A stretch of DNA of 64,000 nucleotides from Picosynechococcus sp. PCC 7002 (GTDB taxonomy: Bacteria; Cyanobacteriota; Cyanobacteriia; Cyanobacteriales; MRBY01), in assembly GCF_963860125.1 (NCBI RefSeq), contig NZ_CAWLFA010000001.1:1550001-1614000 (forward strand), in the 5' to 3' direction. Positions 50,913 through 59,547 of this stretch are shown here, in pieces. The position numbers and the translations under genes were made by a program. How positions within the stretch are numbered: the stretch's first letter is position 1; the number at the start of each line of letters is the position of its first letter. A model generated the notes under the pieces. That model was given only the letters and a program-made list of their open reading frames with translations. It searched no databases and had not been told where the DNA came from.

Positions 50913-52237
50913 CATTCTTTGAATTTCCAGAGCTGTTTATCACTCAGATTATCCTAGTGGTGATCGGCGTTTTCTGGCTCCTTAAACGCAATGATGAAAT
51001 CCCCTTGCTAATAAGTAGCTTTTTGTTGTATTGCGGATCATATCGATATTGGGCTGTCACTACAGGTCTAAGTCGGGGTTGGGTACGACTGAGCAACTTT
51101 GGTTTTAGTCCTATTAATGAGCAAAAAGCCCTCATCGCTTTGTCATTTATTACCTTTGGTGAGTTTTGCCTGCTCGGATTTTACATTTTATTTCAGCGAC
51201 AATACCTGCCCGCTTGGAACATCGGTGCAACGCCATTTCCACTTTCTCCCAAGTGGAGCCAGCGAATTTTGTGGGCAGGTGGATTTTTCATCAGCATGAC
51301 CTTGATTATCAGTTCTCAAATTATTACTCTCACGCGAGCAGGGCGATCACTCGGTTTTCAGATTAGCGCTTATCTTTACCTATTTCCGCTAGCATTGATT
51401 GGCACTGCTACCTTAATTTTATGTGTGTGGAAGTTCGGCGGATTTCGCACTCTCTTTACCAAGATCTTTGCTATTCTTACTCTCATAAGCGTGGCACAAT
51501 TGACTTTTGGTCCATCCGGGCGATTTCAATTTTTAGGTTGGCTAATTGCTGCTGGAGTGATTATTTCCGCAAATTATCGGCCTGTGCGGCGGCTCTGGGT
51601 GTTATCGATATTAGCAGTAGTGGCAATCACCCTCTTCGCTACAGCTGGAGCGCTAAGAAGTCCCACCATCAACCCTGCAAATCTGAACCAAGTAGCATGG
51701 GAACGAGCCTTTAGTGCAGAAGATGCAAACATGCTTGATGGCTTTGTCTTGCTTCAGGAGGTTTATCCTGATCGTTTACCTTATAGCCTCGGCATGGAAC
51801 ATATCGAAATTCTCCTGCGCCCCATTCCCCGCGCTATATGGCCCAACAAACCTGTTGGTGGCTACATGAATAAACTAGGCCTCATTGATGAAAATACAGG
51901 CTTTAACCTTGGGATCTCGCCCACATTGCTAGGATCTTTCTACGCGGAGGGATGGCTTATTGGTATTGTGATATTTAGTTTTCTTTATGGCTTTTGTATT
52001 GCGAAAATTGTTCACTTCAGCGTTCAGATTCATCCTTTTGCTGGAGTATTACTCAGGGCGATGTTATGTGCTGCATTAGTTCCCCTTCTCAGAGGGGGCG
52101 ATTTACCGGGTGTCTATGCCTGGATCGGTATGGCGTTTTGGCCATGTTTTTTCATACTCTGGCTCAACCGACAATATTTTTTCCGACTTCCAAAATTTGC
52201 CCCATCTGCTCCTGATCATTTCAAGTCAGGATCATAA
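50909..52237 (+). CDS. Wzy-like exopolysaccharide polymerase
   Basis: A 442-residue polytopic membrane protein with about ten to twelve hydrophobic stretches and one large loop. The loop ends in IEILLRPIPRAIWPNKPVGG, an element typical of oligosaccharide repeat unit polymerases, and is followed by FYAEGWLIGIVIFSFLYGFC. Two arginines (LRP, PRA) are candidates for binding the sugar pyrophosphate. The role would be to join flipped repeat units in the periplasm, with chain length set by the Wzc-like protein. The start is coupled to the previous glycosyltransferase (ATGA). Base use is near that of the host. Confidence 0.85.
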   Translation: MTFFEFPELFITQIILVVIGVFWLLKRNDEIPLLISSFLLYCGSYRYWAVTTGLSRGWVRLSNFGFSPINEQKALIALSFITFGEFCLLGFYILFQRQYLPAWNIGATPFPLSPKWSQRILWAGGFFISMTLIISSQIITLTRAGRSLGFQISAYLYLFPLALIGTATLILCVWKFGGFRTLFTKIFAILTLISVAQLTFGPSGRFQFLGWLIAAGVIISANYRPVRRLWVLSILAVVAITLFATAGALRSPTINPANLNQVAWERAFSAEDANMLDGFVLLQEVYPDRLPYSLGMEHIEILLRPIPRAIWPNKPVGGYMNKLGLIDENTGFNLGISPTLLGSFYAEGWLIGIVIFSFLYGFCIAKIVHFSVQIHPFAGVLLRAMLCAALVPLLRGGDLPGVYAWIGMAFWPCFFILWLNRQYFFRLPKFAPSAPDHFKSGS

Positions 52238-52261
52238 TCACATACGACTTAACATTAACCC

Positions 52262-53470
52262 ATGCATCTTGTTATTCTCTTTCACAATATTGGTGGCTAC
52301 CATGCGGCCCGCTTGAGAGCAACATTTGCAGCCTGTCAGGCCAGAGCATGGCGGTTGACTGCTGTACAAGTCATTGGTCATACCCAAGAACACCCTTGGG
52401 GCATGATAGATAATGTCATTACATTTCCTTTACAAACCCTATTAAATGCAGATTTAGACGAAAAAGAATATCAGCATCGGCTGGTGCGATCACGTTTAGT
52501 TACTTCTCTGAATCAGCTTCAGCCGGATATCGTTGCCATTCCAGGATGGGGTTTTGTTGCATCTCGAACGGCTTTGTCCTGGTGTCACCGCAATCGTATT
52601 CCCACCATTTTGATGAGTGAAAGTAAAGCAGACGATGAGCTACGCCAACAGTGGAAAGAAGCTCTCAAATCTTGGCTGTATGTCCGACATTACAATGCGG
52701 CACTCGTTGGAAGCCAGCATCATGCAGATTATCTGGTGACCTTAGGAATGTTTCCCCAAAAGATTTTTCTCGGTTATGATGCCGTCGATAACGATTATTT
52801 TGAAACCCAGGCTGACCAGGCTCTGCGCAATCCTGCTATGGTTCGCCAGAAATATTCCACAATGCCCAGTCGCCCCTATTTTCTGGCTGTAACTCGATTT
52901 ATTCCGCGTAAAAACCTGAGTCGGTTAATTGACGCCTATGCCCTCTACCGCCAACACGTCACCGATGCCTGGGATTTAGTACTCTGTGGGAGCGGCGTGG
53001 AGGCAGCATCCCTCAAGCAGCAGACTCACCAGTTAGAACTCGATGCCTGGATTCACTTTCCGGGATTCATCCCCTACACGGCCATCGGTGACTGGTATGG
53101 ACTCGCCCATGCGTTTATCCACCCGGCCTTACAAGAACAGTGGGGCTTAGTGGTGAATGAAGCCTGTGCCGCAGGTCTTCCGATTCTGTGTAGTCAGACC
53201 GTCGGCGCACGATATGACCTTGTGCATGAGCATCAAAATGGTCTCTTATTTGACCCAACCTCTACTCAGGACATCACCCGCTGTTTACTCTCAATCCACC
53301 AGCTTAATGAAGCTGAGCGAGTGCAATGGGGAAATGCCAGTCGGGCGATCGCCTCAACCTACCGTCCAGAATACTTTGCGAAGGGAATGCTTCAGGCGGC
53401 TGACACAGCATTGAATCAAACTCAACATCACTCGCTGAAGCAACGTAACCGAGGAAAAGTTGCGAAATGA
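52262..53470 (+). CDS. Glycosyltransferase family 4
   Basis: A 402-residue GT-B enzyme. N-terminal start MHLVILFHNIGGYHAARLRA, acceptor side DIVAIPGWGFVASRTAL and TILMSESKADDELRQQWKEA, donor side PYFLAVTRFIPRKNLSRLID, LVLCGSGVEAASLKQQ, FIHPALQEQWGLVVNEACAA (E-x7-E) and GARYDLVHEHQNGLLFDP. The KSWLYVRHYNAALVGSQHHA stretch resembles enzymes of cell-wall glycan synthesis. It is 24 bases after the polymerase gene and its stop overlaps the next start (ATGA). The last 50 bases contain a HIP1 site. Confidence 0.92.
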   Translation: MHLVILFHNIGGYHAARLRATFAACQARAWRLTAVQVIGHTQEHPWGMIDNVITFPLQTLLNADLDEKEYQHRLVRSRLVTSLNQLQPDIVAIPGWGFVASRTALSWCHRNRIPTILMSESKADDELRQQWKEALKSWLYVRHYNAALVGSQHHADYLVTLGMFPQKIFLGYDAVDNDYFETQADQALRNPAMVRQKYSTMPSRPYFLAVTRFIPRKNLSRLIDAYALYRQHVTDAWDLVLCGSGVEAASLKQQTHQLELDAWIHFPGFIPYTAIGDWYGLAHAFIHPALQEQWGLVVNEACAAGLPILCSQTVGARYDLVHEHQNGLLFDPTSTQDITRCLLSIHQLNEAERVQWGNASRAIASTYRPEYFAKGMLQAADTALNQTQHHSLKQRNRGKVAK

Positions 53471-54648
53471 ATTCTCCCCGCATTCTTTTCATTTCTCCGT
53501 ATCTTAGCGTTACCTATGGCGGCACGTCCAAGAGTGTGAGTGACCTTGCCGATGCTCTGGGTCGGTCTGGCACTTGCCTTGACCTGATCACGACCCATGC
53601 CGACGTTGCTCACTGTTTAGATGTGCCAACGGAGATCTGGCTTGAGAAGGAGACCTATCGACTTCAATACTTTCCAGCCTGGTTCAAAAATGATCTGATC
53701 ATGAGCTATCGGCTGCTTCACTGGCTATTTCAGAATGCTTCACGCTACGATTTAATCCACACTCATACGATTTTTTCTCCTCTCATTTCTCTTTGCCACT
53801 GGATTTGCCGATATCATGGGATTCCTTACCTCACGACGCCCCATGGCATGTTAGAACCCTGGGCACTGCAATACAAACCATGGAAAAAAAATCTGTATTA
53901 TTCCTTGATCGAGCGAAGAAACCTGCGAAAAGCCCAGGCAATTCATAGTATTGCCCGTTGCGAATCAGAAAATATCGCAACATTATGTCCTGATGCGACC
54001 GTTTGGCTCGTGCCCAATGGCATTCATTGGAGTGATTTCTCGTCTCCTCCATCATCTGCTGCCTTCTATCAAACATATCCCCATCTCCGAAATCAGAAAC
54101 TTATCTTATTTTTAGGGCGTATTGATCCTAAAAAAGGATTAGATTTGTTAGCCTCTGCGTTTGCTGCTATTCACCAAAAGGTTCCTGACGCTCATCTGGT
54201 AATTGCTGGCCCAGATAGTATTGGTTTTCTCCCGACTGCACAACAATACTTTGCCAATGCCCACTGTCTCGAAGCTGTTACCTTTACTGGAATGCTCAGT
54301 GGCGATATTAAATATTCTGCCCTCGCTACCGCCAGTGTTTACGTTGCTCCCTCTTACTCCGAAGGCTTTAGCATGTCCATCTTAGAAGGCATGGCTAGCG
54401 GTTTACCCTGTGTGTTTACCAATGCTTGTAACTTTCCTGAGGCTGCCAATGTCGCCAAAATTGTTTCCGTTGACCAAGAGCAAATAGCCCAGGCCATATA
54501 TTGGTGTTTGGCTAATCCAGAAGATGCTGTAGTAATGGGCGATCATGCCCGCCAATTTATCTCTGAACATTACACTTGGGATAAAATTGCGATTAAACTT
54601 ATTGGTGTTTACCAGTCGATCTTGAACCAAGGCGATTCTTCACAGTAG
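53467..54648 (+). CDS. Glycosyltransferase family 4
   Basis: A 393-residue GT-B enzyme. The start MNSPRILFISPYLSVTYGGT with the GGTSKSV loop, DLIHTHTIFSPLISLCHWIC, PYLTTPHGMLEPWALQYKPW and the donor side LILFLGRIDPKKGLDLLASA, HLVIAGPDSIGFLP, VYVAPSYSEGFSMSILEGMA (E-x7-E) and LPCVFTNACNFPEA are standard for family 4. The GRIDPKKGLD line resembles WcaI- and mannosyltransferase-type enzymes. It is the last intact glycosyltransferase of the run, coupled to the one before by ATGA. About 115 bases with no clear terminator follow before a broken gene. Confidence 0.93.
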   Translation: MNSPRILFISPYLSVTYGGTSKSVSDLADALGRSGTCLDLITTHADVAHCLDVPTEIWLEKETYRLQYFPAWFKNDLIMSYRLLHWLFQNASRYDLIHTHTIFSPLISLCHWICRYHGIPYLTTPHGMLEPWALQYKPWKKNLYYSLIERRNLRKAQAIHSIARCESENIATLCPDATVWLVPNGIHWSDFSSPPSSAAFYQTYPHLRNQKLILFLGRIDPKKGLDLLASAFAAIHQKVPDAHLVIAGPDSIGFLPTAQQYFANAHCLEAVTFTGMLSGDIKYSALATASVYVAPSYSEGFSMSILEGMASGLPCVFTNACNFPEAANVAKIVSVDQEQIAQAIYWCLANPEDAVVMGDHARQFISEHYTWDKIAIKLIGVYQSILNQGDSSQ

Positions 54649-54764
54649 ACTCCCGTAGAGTATTCGCCCAATGGATAAATGAAATGGTTTAGACTGCTAC
54701 TAAGTATCTAGCACAAAAGCTAAACCAGCGCGGCATACTGGTTATCTTTATCAGCTAAATTGCA

Positions 54765-55394
54765 ATGCCTCTCCGCCCAAAAACCTACCGCAAACTGTGG
54801 GTAATCTTTACTATCACGATCCTCATTTTTCTCATTGGGTTTATTCCTACCCGCCTCATTCTCGCCCAACTCCACGCACCGACCCCCTAAGCCATCCTGA
54901 CCCTGGGCGGAGACTCTAGACGGGAAGCCTTCACCGCCTCCTTTGCCCAACAGCACCCAACCCTCGGCATTTGGGTGTCCTCCAGTATTCCGACCCCCCA
55001 GGCCACAGCCATTTTTCAACAAGCTGCCATTCCTGAGAACCGTCTCCACATCGATCACCGCGCCATCGATACCGTCACCAATTTCACCACCCTCGTCAAA
55101 GACTTTAGTGATCGCCATATCCAGCACGTTTACCTAATCACCTCTGATTTTCATATGCGTCGTGCCCAGGCGATCGCCTTCTTTGTTTTCGGCAGTCGCG
55201 GCATTATCACCACCCCCATCCCCATTCCCTCCAACCAACCTAACGAAACCCTCTGGCATGTCTCCCGTGATATCGGGCGAGCAATCCTCTGGATCATCAC
55301 CGGCCGTACCGGAGTCAGCCTACATCCCCAGTTGGGAGCAGCATTTCCTTCAAGCAGCTGTACATATTTCACCAAGTCAGAAAGGTTAAAATGA
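54765..55394 (+). pseudogene. YdcF/DUF218-family gene with one in-frame stop
   Basis: The frame reads MPLRPKTYRKLW, then a membrane helix (VIFTITILIFLIGFIPTRLI), then at codon 42 a TAA (54888-54890), then continues without shift as AILTLGGDSRREAFTASFAQ to ITSDFHMRRAQAIAFFVFGS and the end at 55394. Both halves are one YdcF-like protein (about 209 residues, DUF218, an envelope-linked family). The stop sits where relatives have a Gln before AILTLGG, so a single C-to-T change (CAA to TAA) explains it. The rest is intact, so the loss is recent, or the stop is read through. A decayed second piece of the same gene lies at 55813. Confidence 0.85.
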
Positions 55395-55398
55395 AACC

Positions 55399-55809
55399 AT
55401 GATAGGCTTTCTGGCGCTACTGCCCCGTGCCCTCACCACCTTTCTCTATGCCGTTGCTGCCCTCCTGAGGTTCTATGCCGACACCGACACAATCCCAATC
55501 CAACTCTTCCCCCTCACCATCCTCCAGTGGAGTTTCCTGGCGTTCGCGCTGGGGACAGCATCTCTCCTGGTTAATCTCGGCCTTGAGTGGCACTCTGGAA
55601 ATCGAGCAAAGAACGAGAGAGCACGAGCAGAGGACGAAGCAAATCGAGAACGAGATCGAGCAAATCAAGAAAGAGAACGAGCGGCTCGCCGTGCTCGAAT
55701 CCAAAATCGAGGCTTTATTCTCCAAACACGGTATCAACTTACCCCTGGCCGAGAAACCGGAGCAGCCCTAACCGATTTTCTCAGTTTTCTTCAGGAATAT
55801 GGAGAGTAA
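55399..55809 (+). CDS. Membrane protein with a charged coiled coil (136 aa), second frame also open
   Basis: The product has two hydrophobic stretches (ALLPRALTTFLYAVAALL; TILQWSFLAFALGTASLLV), then a strongly charged helix (RAEDEANRERDRANQERERA, ~75-95), and a tail (GFILQTRYQLTP ... LTDFLSFLQEYGE). This looks like a small membrane protein with a cytoplasmic coiled coil. The ATG is 4 bases after the stop of the YdcF-like remnant. In the +1 frame relative to it (55475-55771) a second 98-codon frame is also open and its product also looks like a coiled coil (see findings). The purine-rich repeat here makes both frames charged, so which one is translated is unsettled; this one has the cleaner layout. 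Confidence 0.55.
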   Translation: MIGFLALLPRALTTFLYAVAALLRFYADTDTIPIQLFPLTILQWSFLAFALGTASLLVNLGLEWHSGNRAKNERARAEDEANRERDRANQERERAARRARIQNRGFILQTRYQLTPGRETGAALTDFLSFLQEYGE

Positions 55810-55812
55810 AAA

Positions 55813-55863
55813 AGGCGATCGCCTTTTTTGTCTTCGGCCATTAAGACATTATCACCATCCCTG
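55813..55863 (+). repeat. Decayed partial copy of the YdcF-like gene
   Basis: The segment aligns with 55168-55218 of the YdcF-like pseudogene at most positions; it translates as AIAFFVFG, then a stop, then IITIP, against AIAFFVFGSRGIITTP. The match starts at a HIP1 site and fades after about 50 bases. Confidence 0.7.
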
Positions 55864-55907
55864 CCTTTGAATTTTCGCTCAATTTGCTCAATTTAAAGAT
55901 TGCTGTT

Positions 55908-56486
55908 GTGAGTTTTATCCATCTCGACCGCTATACCACCGGAGACTATACTCCCGGCGCTTCCTTTCTAAGGCAACTCTTGTGGTTTTTTATCGGTGAT
56001 CCTGTGGTGCGAACTCGATTGATTCCCCTATCCTCTTTTAAAGTTTGGGTATTGAGACGCTTTGGCGCCACCATTGGTCAAGGGGTGAGGCTTAAACCCG
56101 GCGTGCGCGTTAAATTTCCTTGGCGACTGACCATCGGCGATCATTGCTGGATTGGCGAAAATACTTGGTTTGATAACTTGGCACCAATTACCCTTGCTGA
56201 CCATGTTTGTATTTCCCAGGATGTCTATCTCTGCACTGGTAATCACGATTGGAGCGACCCGAACTTTAAGCTAGTCACCGGTTCTATTCGCATTGAACAG
56301 GGCAGTTGGCTGGGGGCCCGCAGTAGTATTGCTCCTGGTGTCACCATCGGCGAAGGGGCGGTGCTTTGTTTAGGGAGTGTTGCCTTGCGATCGCTCGACC
56401 CGATGACTATCTATGGTGGTAATCCGGCGATCGCCTTAAAGCCCCGCATCATTCATCTGCAATGTGAAGACTTTCAAGATCCATGA
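55908..56486 (+). CDS. WcaF-like O-acetyltransferase (left-handed beta-helix)
   Basis: A 192-residue hexapeptide-repeat acetyltransferase of the WcaF/CysE-like group, which moves acetyl from acetyl-CoA to sugars of exopolysaccharide. Visible: the N-terminal LDRYTTGDYTPG, a membrane-like helix (LRQLLWFFIGDPVV), the helix repeats (IGQGVRLKPGVRVKFPW; LTIGDHCWIGENTW), the catalytic His region CTGNHDWSDPNFK and GVTIGEGAVLCLGSVALRSL. The start is uncertain: GTG 55908 fits the family, while the frame opens from a TTG at 55884. It is the last gene of the locus and overlaps the 3' end of obgE by 38 bases (convergent). Confidence 0.9.
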   Translation: MSFIHLDRYTTGDYTPGASFLRQLLWFFIGDPVVRTRLIPLSSFKVWVLRRFGATIGQGVRLKPGVRVKFPWRLTIGDHCWIGENTWFDNLAPITLADHVCISQDVYLCTGNHDWSDPNFKLVTGSIRIEQGSWLGARSSIAPGVTIGEGAVLCLGSVALRSLDPMTIYGGNPAIALKPRIIHLQCEDFQDP

Positions 56487-57513
56487 CTGAGGTTTCGGGT
56501 GCTTCATTTCGGCTGATCTCTTTGAGGTAGTCTAAGACGTCCCAAATCTCTTGTAGCAACTGTTCTAGACCAGTTCTGGATACCGCTGAAATGGTCAGAA
56601 TTTTGGCGTCGGTCAGCCGCCGTAATTCCTCCGTGATGAAATCTGCAAATTCGTGATCGCCTGCATCGAGTTTATTGAGGGCAATGATCTGGGGGAGTTC
56701 TGGTAAACCGCGACCATAAGCTTCTAGTTCTCCCTGGATCGTTTCGTAATTTTTAATTGGATCTTCTGCATTGAGATCCACTAAATGCACCAAAACCTTC
56801 GTGCGCTCAATGTGACGTAAAAATTCATGGCCCAAGCCTACCCCTTGGTGTGCCCCCTCAATTAAGCCTGGAATATCCGCAAATACCGTGCCATCCCCTG
56901 TTGGCCGTTTCACCACGCCTAAATTAGGGATTAAAGTTGTAAACGGATAAGCGCCGATTTTGGGCCGAGCCGCCGACAACGCAGAGATTAGGGTCGATTT
57001 CCCGGCATTGGGGAGGCCGATAATGCCCACTTCTGCCAGTAATTTCAGCTCTAGGCGCAGTTGCTTGATTTCCCCTTCCAAACCGGGGAGAGCATATTCT
57101 GGGGCGCGGTTTTTATTGCTGAGAAAATGCTTGTTTCCCAGGCCTCCTTTACCGCCTTTGGCGACGCAAAAGATTTGTCCGTGGAAGACTAAATCACCAA
57201 TTTCTTCGTCGGTTTCCCGGTCGTAAATTACCGTGCCACAGGGCACATCCACAATCAGGTCTTCCCCAGAAGCGCCAGTGCAATTATTGGGGCCACCCCG
57301 TTCGCCGTCCTGGGCTTTAAAGGTGCGGGCATAACGAAAATCGAGGAGGGTTTGCAGGTTTTCCTCTGCCCGAAAGATCACTGAACCTCCCCAGCCGCCA
57401 TTACCCCCCGCCGGGCCACCAGCAGGCACGTATTTTTCGCGACGAAAGGCAACGATTCCATCTCCCCCTTTTCCGGCGATAACTTCAATTTCAGCGTGGT
57501 CAATAAATTGCAT
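56449..57513 (-). CDS. obgE: GTPase ObgE/CgtA
   Basis: A 354-residue Obg GTPase involved in late 50S ribosome assembly and the stringent response. The Obg fold is Gly-rich (IAGKGGDGIVAFRREKYVPA, GGNGGWGGSVIF, KGGKGGLGN), followed by the G domain with G1 GLPNAGKST, the switch I region (PFTTLIPNLG), G3 DIPGLIEGAHQGVGLG, G4 LNKLD and G5 ISAVSRTG. The OCT domain of some bacteria is absent, as usual in cyanobacteria. ATG 57513 is used; an upstream ATG at 57546 adds 11 residues unlike the family. A TATAAT lies 36 bases upstream on the minus strand. Confidence 0.97.
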   Translation of the reverse strand: MQFIDHAEIEVIAGKGGDGIVAFRREKYVPAGGPAGGNGGWGGSVIFRAEENLQTLLDFRYARTFKAQDGERGGPNNCTGASGEDLIVDVPCGTVIYDRETDEEIGDLVFHGQIFCVAKGGKGGLGNKHFLSNKNRAPEYALPGLEGEIKQLRLELKLLAEVGIIGLPNAGKSTLISALSAARPKIGAYPFTTLIPNLGVVKRPTGDGTVFADIPGLIEGAHQGVGLGHEFLRHIERTKVLVHLVDLNAEDPIKNYETIQGELEAYGRGLPELPQIIALNKLDAGDHEFADFITEELRRLTDAKILTISAVSRTGLEQLLQEIWDVLDYLKEISRNEAPETSVMDLESLHIADE

Positions 57514-57548
57514 GGGAAATAGAATCTGGTGATTTTGGGCAATCAATT

Positions 57549-57554
57549 ATTATA
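57549..57554 (-). promoter_or_regulatory. Candidate -10 box for obgE
   Basis: TATAAT on the minus strand, 36-41 bases before the ATG at 57513. No TTGACA-like -35 was found at 16-18 bases, so it is suggestive only. Confidence 0.3.
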
Positions 57555-57666
57555 CTCTGCTTTTCCGCCATCGGATGCGCCAGATCGGAACTGTAATCTA
57601 GCGGAAGTCTTGGGAAAAAAATAGAATTGTTATGCTAGAGGAAATTTTCGACATTGAGGGAAATCC

Positions 57667-58125
57667 ATGGAACGACGCAGCATCATCGTAAGCTTTCTCG
57701 CGGGATGTTTATGGCTTTGTTTGGGGCTATTTCCCTTCAGCCAGGCCTTGGCCCTCACGCCGATTCAGTTGTCTGACTTGAGCTATGAGCGCTGTCCCGC
57801 AGAGATGCAGGGAATTGTGACCAGCGGCTCCAATGAAGATGCAAACTGTTTCATGATTAAAGGCAAAGCGAAAAACACATCGGGTAAATATATTGTTGAT
57901 GCGGATGTGTTTGGGCGTATTTATGATGCCAATGGTTCGCCGACCTTTGAGAATCGTGGTCGTGTGGGCACCATTTTAGAAGTACCACCGGGCATTAGTG
58001 AGTTTCAGATCCCGGTATCGGTCGCCGCCAATCAGCCGGAACCCCTCCAACTGAAAAAATTTAAGGCGTCTGGGTTCACGTCCCGGGTGCGTCCTTTCTA
58101 TTACGATAACGAGGATGTGGAATAA
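57667..58125 (+). CDS. Exported protein (152 aa), FxLYD-like beta-sandwich
   Basis: A signal peptide (MERRSIIVSFLAGCLWLCLG, cleavage near ALA) precedes a single beta domain: LSYERCPAEMQGIVTSG, NCFMIKGKAKNTSGKYIVDA, DVFGRIYDANGSPTFENRGR, ILEVPPGISEFQIPV. The pattern 'modify with N-T-S-G ... V-D-A-D-V ... G-R' resembles FxLYD/DUF3426-type sandwich domains often found in exported proteins. Two cysteines (RCP and NCF) may pair. A GAGGG ribosome site lies 5 bases before the ATG. The gene overlaps the permease that follows by 11 bases, so they are probably co-translated, but no shared role is evident. Confidence 0.8.
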   Translation: MERRSIIVSFLAGCLWLCLGLFPFSQALALTPIQLSDLSYERCPAEMQGIVTSGSNEDANCFMIKGKAKNTSGKYIVDADVFGRIYDANGSPTFENRGRVGTILEVPPGISEFQIPVSVAANQPEPLQLKKFKASGFTSRVRPFYYDNEDVE

Positions 58126-58990
58126 GACGCGCAGTTGGCAACGGTTTTACCGCAATCGTTTGGCGGTACTTGGGGGGATTGTCCTGGGGGCGATCGCCTT
58201 GTTGGTTTTTGGCCTACCGCTGATTTACCAGACCCCCATCGATGGCATTGACTTCGCCAGAAGTGCTCTTGCACCAAGCTGGGAACACCCTTTTGGCACC
58301 GATGACCTCGGACAGGATCAATTGGCGCGGGTGTTGTTTGGGGGGAAGGTTTCCCTGACTGTCGGGCTGGCTGCGATGGCTGTGGCGATTAGTTTAGGGA
58401 CTGTGATTGGGGCGATCGCCGGCTTTTATGGTGGCTGGCTCGATCAATTGTTGATGCGTTTGACGGATCTATTTTTGTCCCTCCCCCAACTGCCAGTATT
58501 ACTCCTGGTAGTCTATCTGTTTCGGGAATCCCTCCGGGCGATCGCCGGGGCAGAATGGGGCACCTTTCTCCTCGTGGTGCTGGTGAGCGGTAGCTTGAAT
58601 TGGATGGCGATCGCCCGGTTAGTCCGCGCCCAATGTTTAACCCTCAAAAACCGAGAATTTGTGACCGCTGCCCAGGCCATGGGGGCCAATCCCCTCCGCA
58701 CCCTCAGGACACATCTTTTGCCGAATCTGGTCAGTCTCATTGCCGTCGCCGCTACCCTGTCCGTGAGTAACGCGATTATCACCGAATCAACCCTCAGTTT
58801 CCTTGGTTTAGGGTTTCCGCCGGATATTCCGACTTGGGGGCGGATGCTGTATGATGCCCAAAATTTCGTGACCACAGCTCCCCACATGGCGCTATTTCCA
58901 GGCTTAGCGATTTTTTTGACGGTGCTCAGTTTAAATTACCTTGGCGATGGCCTCCGAGACGCCTTTGATCCGAAAAGCGCGTCCCACTAA
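58115..58990 (+). CDS. DppC/OppC-type ABC transporter permease
   Basis: A 291-residue inner-membrane permease of the dipeptide/oligopeptide/nickel group (DppC subfamily). After a short cytoplasmic start (RSWQRFYRNRLAVLG) there is a first helix and a loop with HPFGTDDLGQDQLARVLFGG, the DppC-specific mark, then five helices and the EAA loop (VTAAQAMGANPLRTLRTHLL) that contacts the ATPase. STLSFLGLGFPPDIPTWGRM and the C-terminal DGLRDAFDPK complete the family pattern. No binding protein, DppB-type partner or ATPase lies nearby, so these must be encoded elsewhere. It overlaps the preceding gene and its ATG is at 58115. Confidence 0.93.
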   Translation: MWNKTRSWQRFYRNRLAVLGGIVLGAIALLVFGLPLIYQTPIDGIDFARSALAPSWEHPFGTDDLGQDQLARVLFGGKVSLTVGLAAMAVAISLGTVIGAIAGFYGGWLDQLLMRLTDLFLSLPQLPVLLLVVYLFRESLRAIAGAEWGTFLLVVLVSGSLNWMAIARLVRAQCLTLKNREFVTAAQAMGANPLRTLRTHLLPNLVSLIAVAATLSVSNAIITESTLSFLGLGFPPDIPTWGRMLYDAQNFVTTAPHMALFPGLAIFLTVLSLNYLGDGLRDAFDPKSASH

Positions 58991-59041
58991 GCTAGAATAA
59001 ACGACCCCGATTTCAGGGTGTGATCGAGCATTAATTCAGCC

Positions 59042-59311
59042 ATGGCGAAGAAACAAAAACAACGCTTTCCCCATCTCCTTGGGTCTAAATGGACCGCCAG
59101 CCAAAAGACTTTCGGTTGGCGACATTTCCAGGTGATGAACCGCCGCAATGAAGGGAAATGGGTGTTTGCCGAATTAGTATCCTCCTGTGACCCTGACACC
59201 CGATTTTGGATCAATGCCAAACAACTCAAGGATCAACGACTATGGGAAGCGGGCTGGAAAACCCTCGAAGAGATGAATCAGCCCCCCGAAGTCCCCTTCT
59301 GGCAAGATTAG
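59042..59311 (+). CDS. TIGR02450-family Trp-rich small protein
   Basis: An 89-residue protein matching the Trp-rich family TIGR02450 (DUF2389) in pattern: FPHLLGSKWTASQKTFGWRH, FQVMNRRNEGKWVFAELVSS, TRFWINAKQLKDQRLWEAGW. Its seven tryptophans are regularly spread and the chain is basic at the start. The family occurs in cyanobacteria and some proteobacteria; its role is unknown to me. It stands alone between the permease and mreB, with 51 and 236 bases on either side. Confidence 0.88.
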   Translation: MAKKQKQRFPHLLGSKWTASQKTFGWRHFQVMNRRNEGKWVFAELVSSCDPDTRFWINAKQLKDQRLWEAGWKTLEEMNQPPEVPFWQD

Positions 59312-59547
59312 TCATGGCGAATAAAATGCCCTGTAAAATTGGCGACAAATAGGCGATCGCCTTGATCTCTTGATCCCCACGGGAGCTGCCCATAGACGCT
59401 AGACGCCGGTGAACAAACATAATAAAATCCAAAAGTTATAATTTTTCGCTAAAGATCCGCCGACACAATACATCGATGTAAATCATGTAAATGTGTTCAA
59501 GGTTCAAAACCAGCTCAACACACAGCAGATAAGGGGTCAGCGTACAA

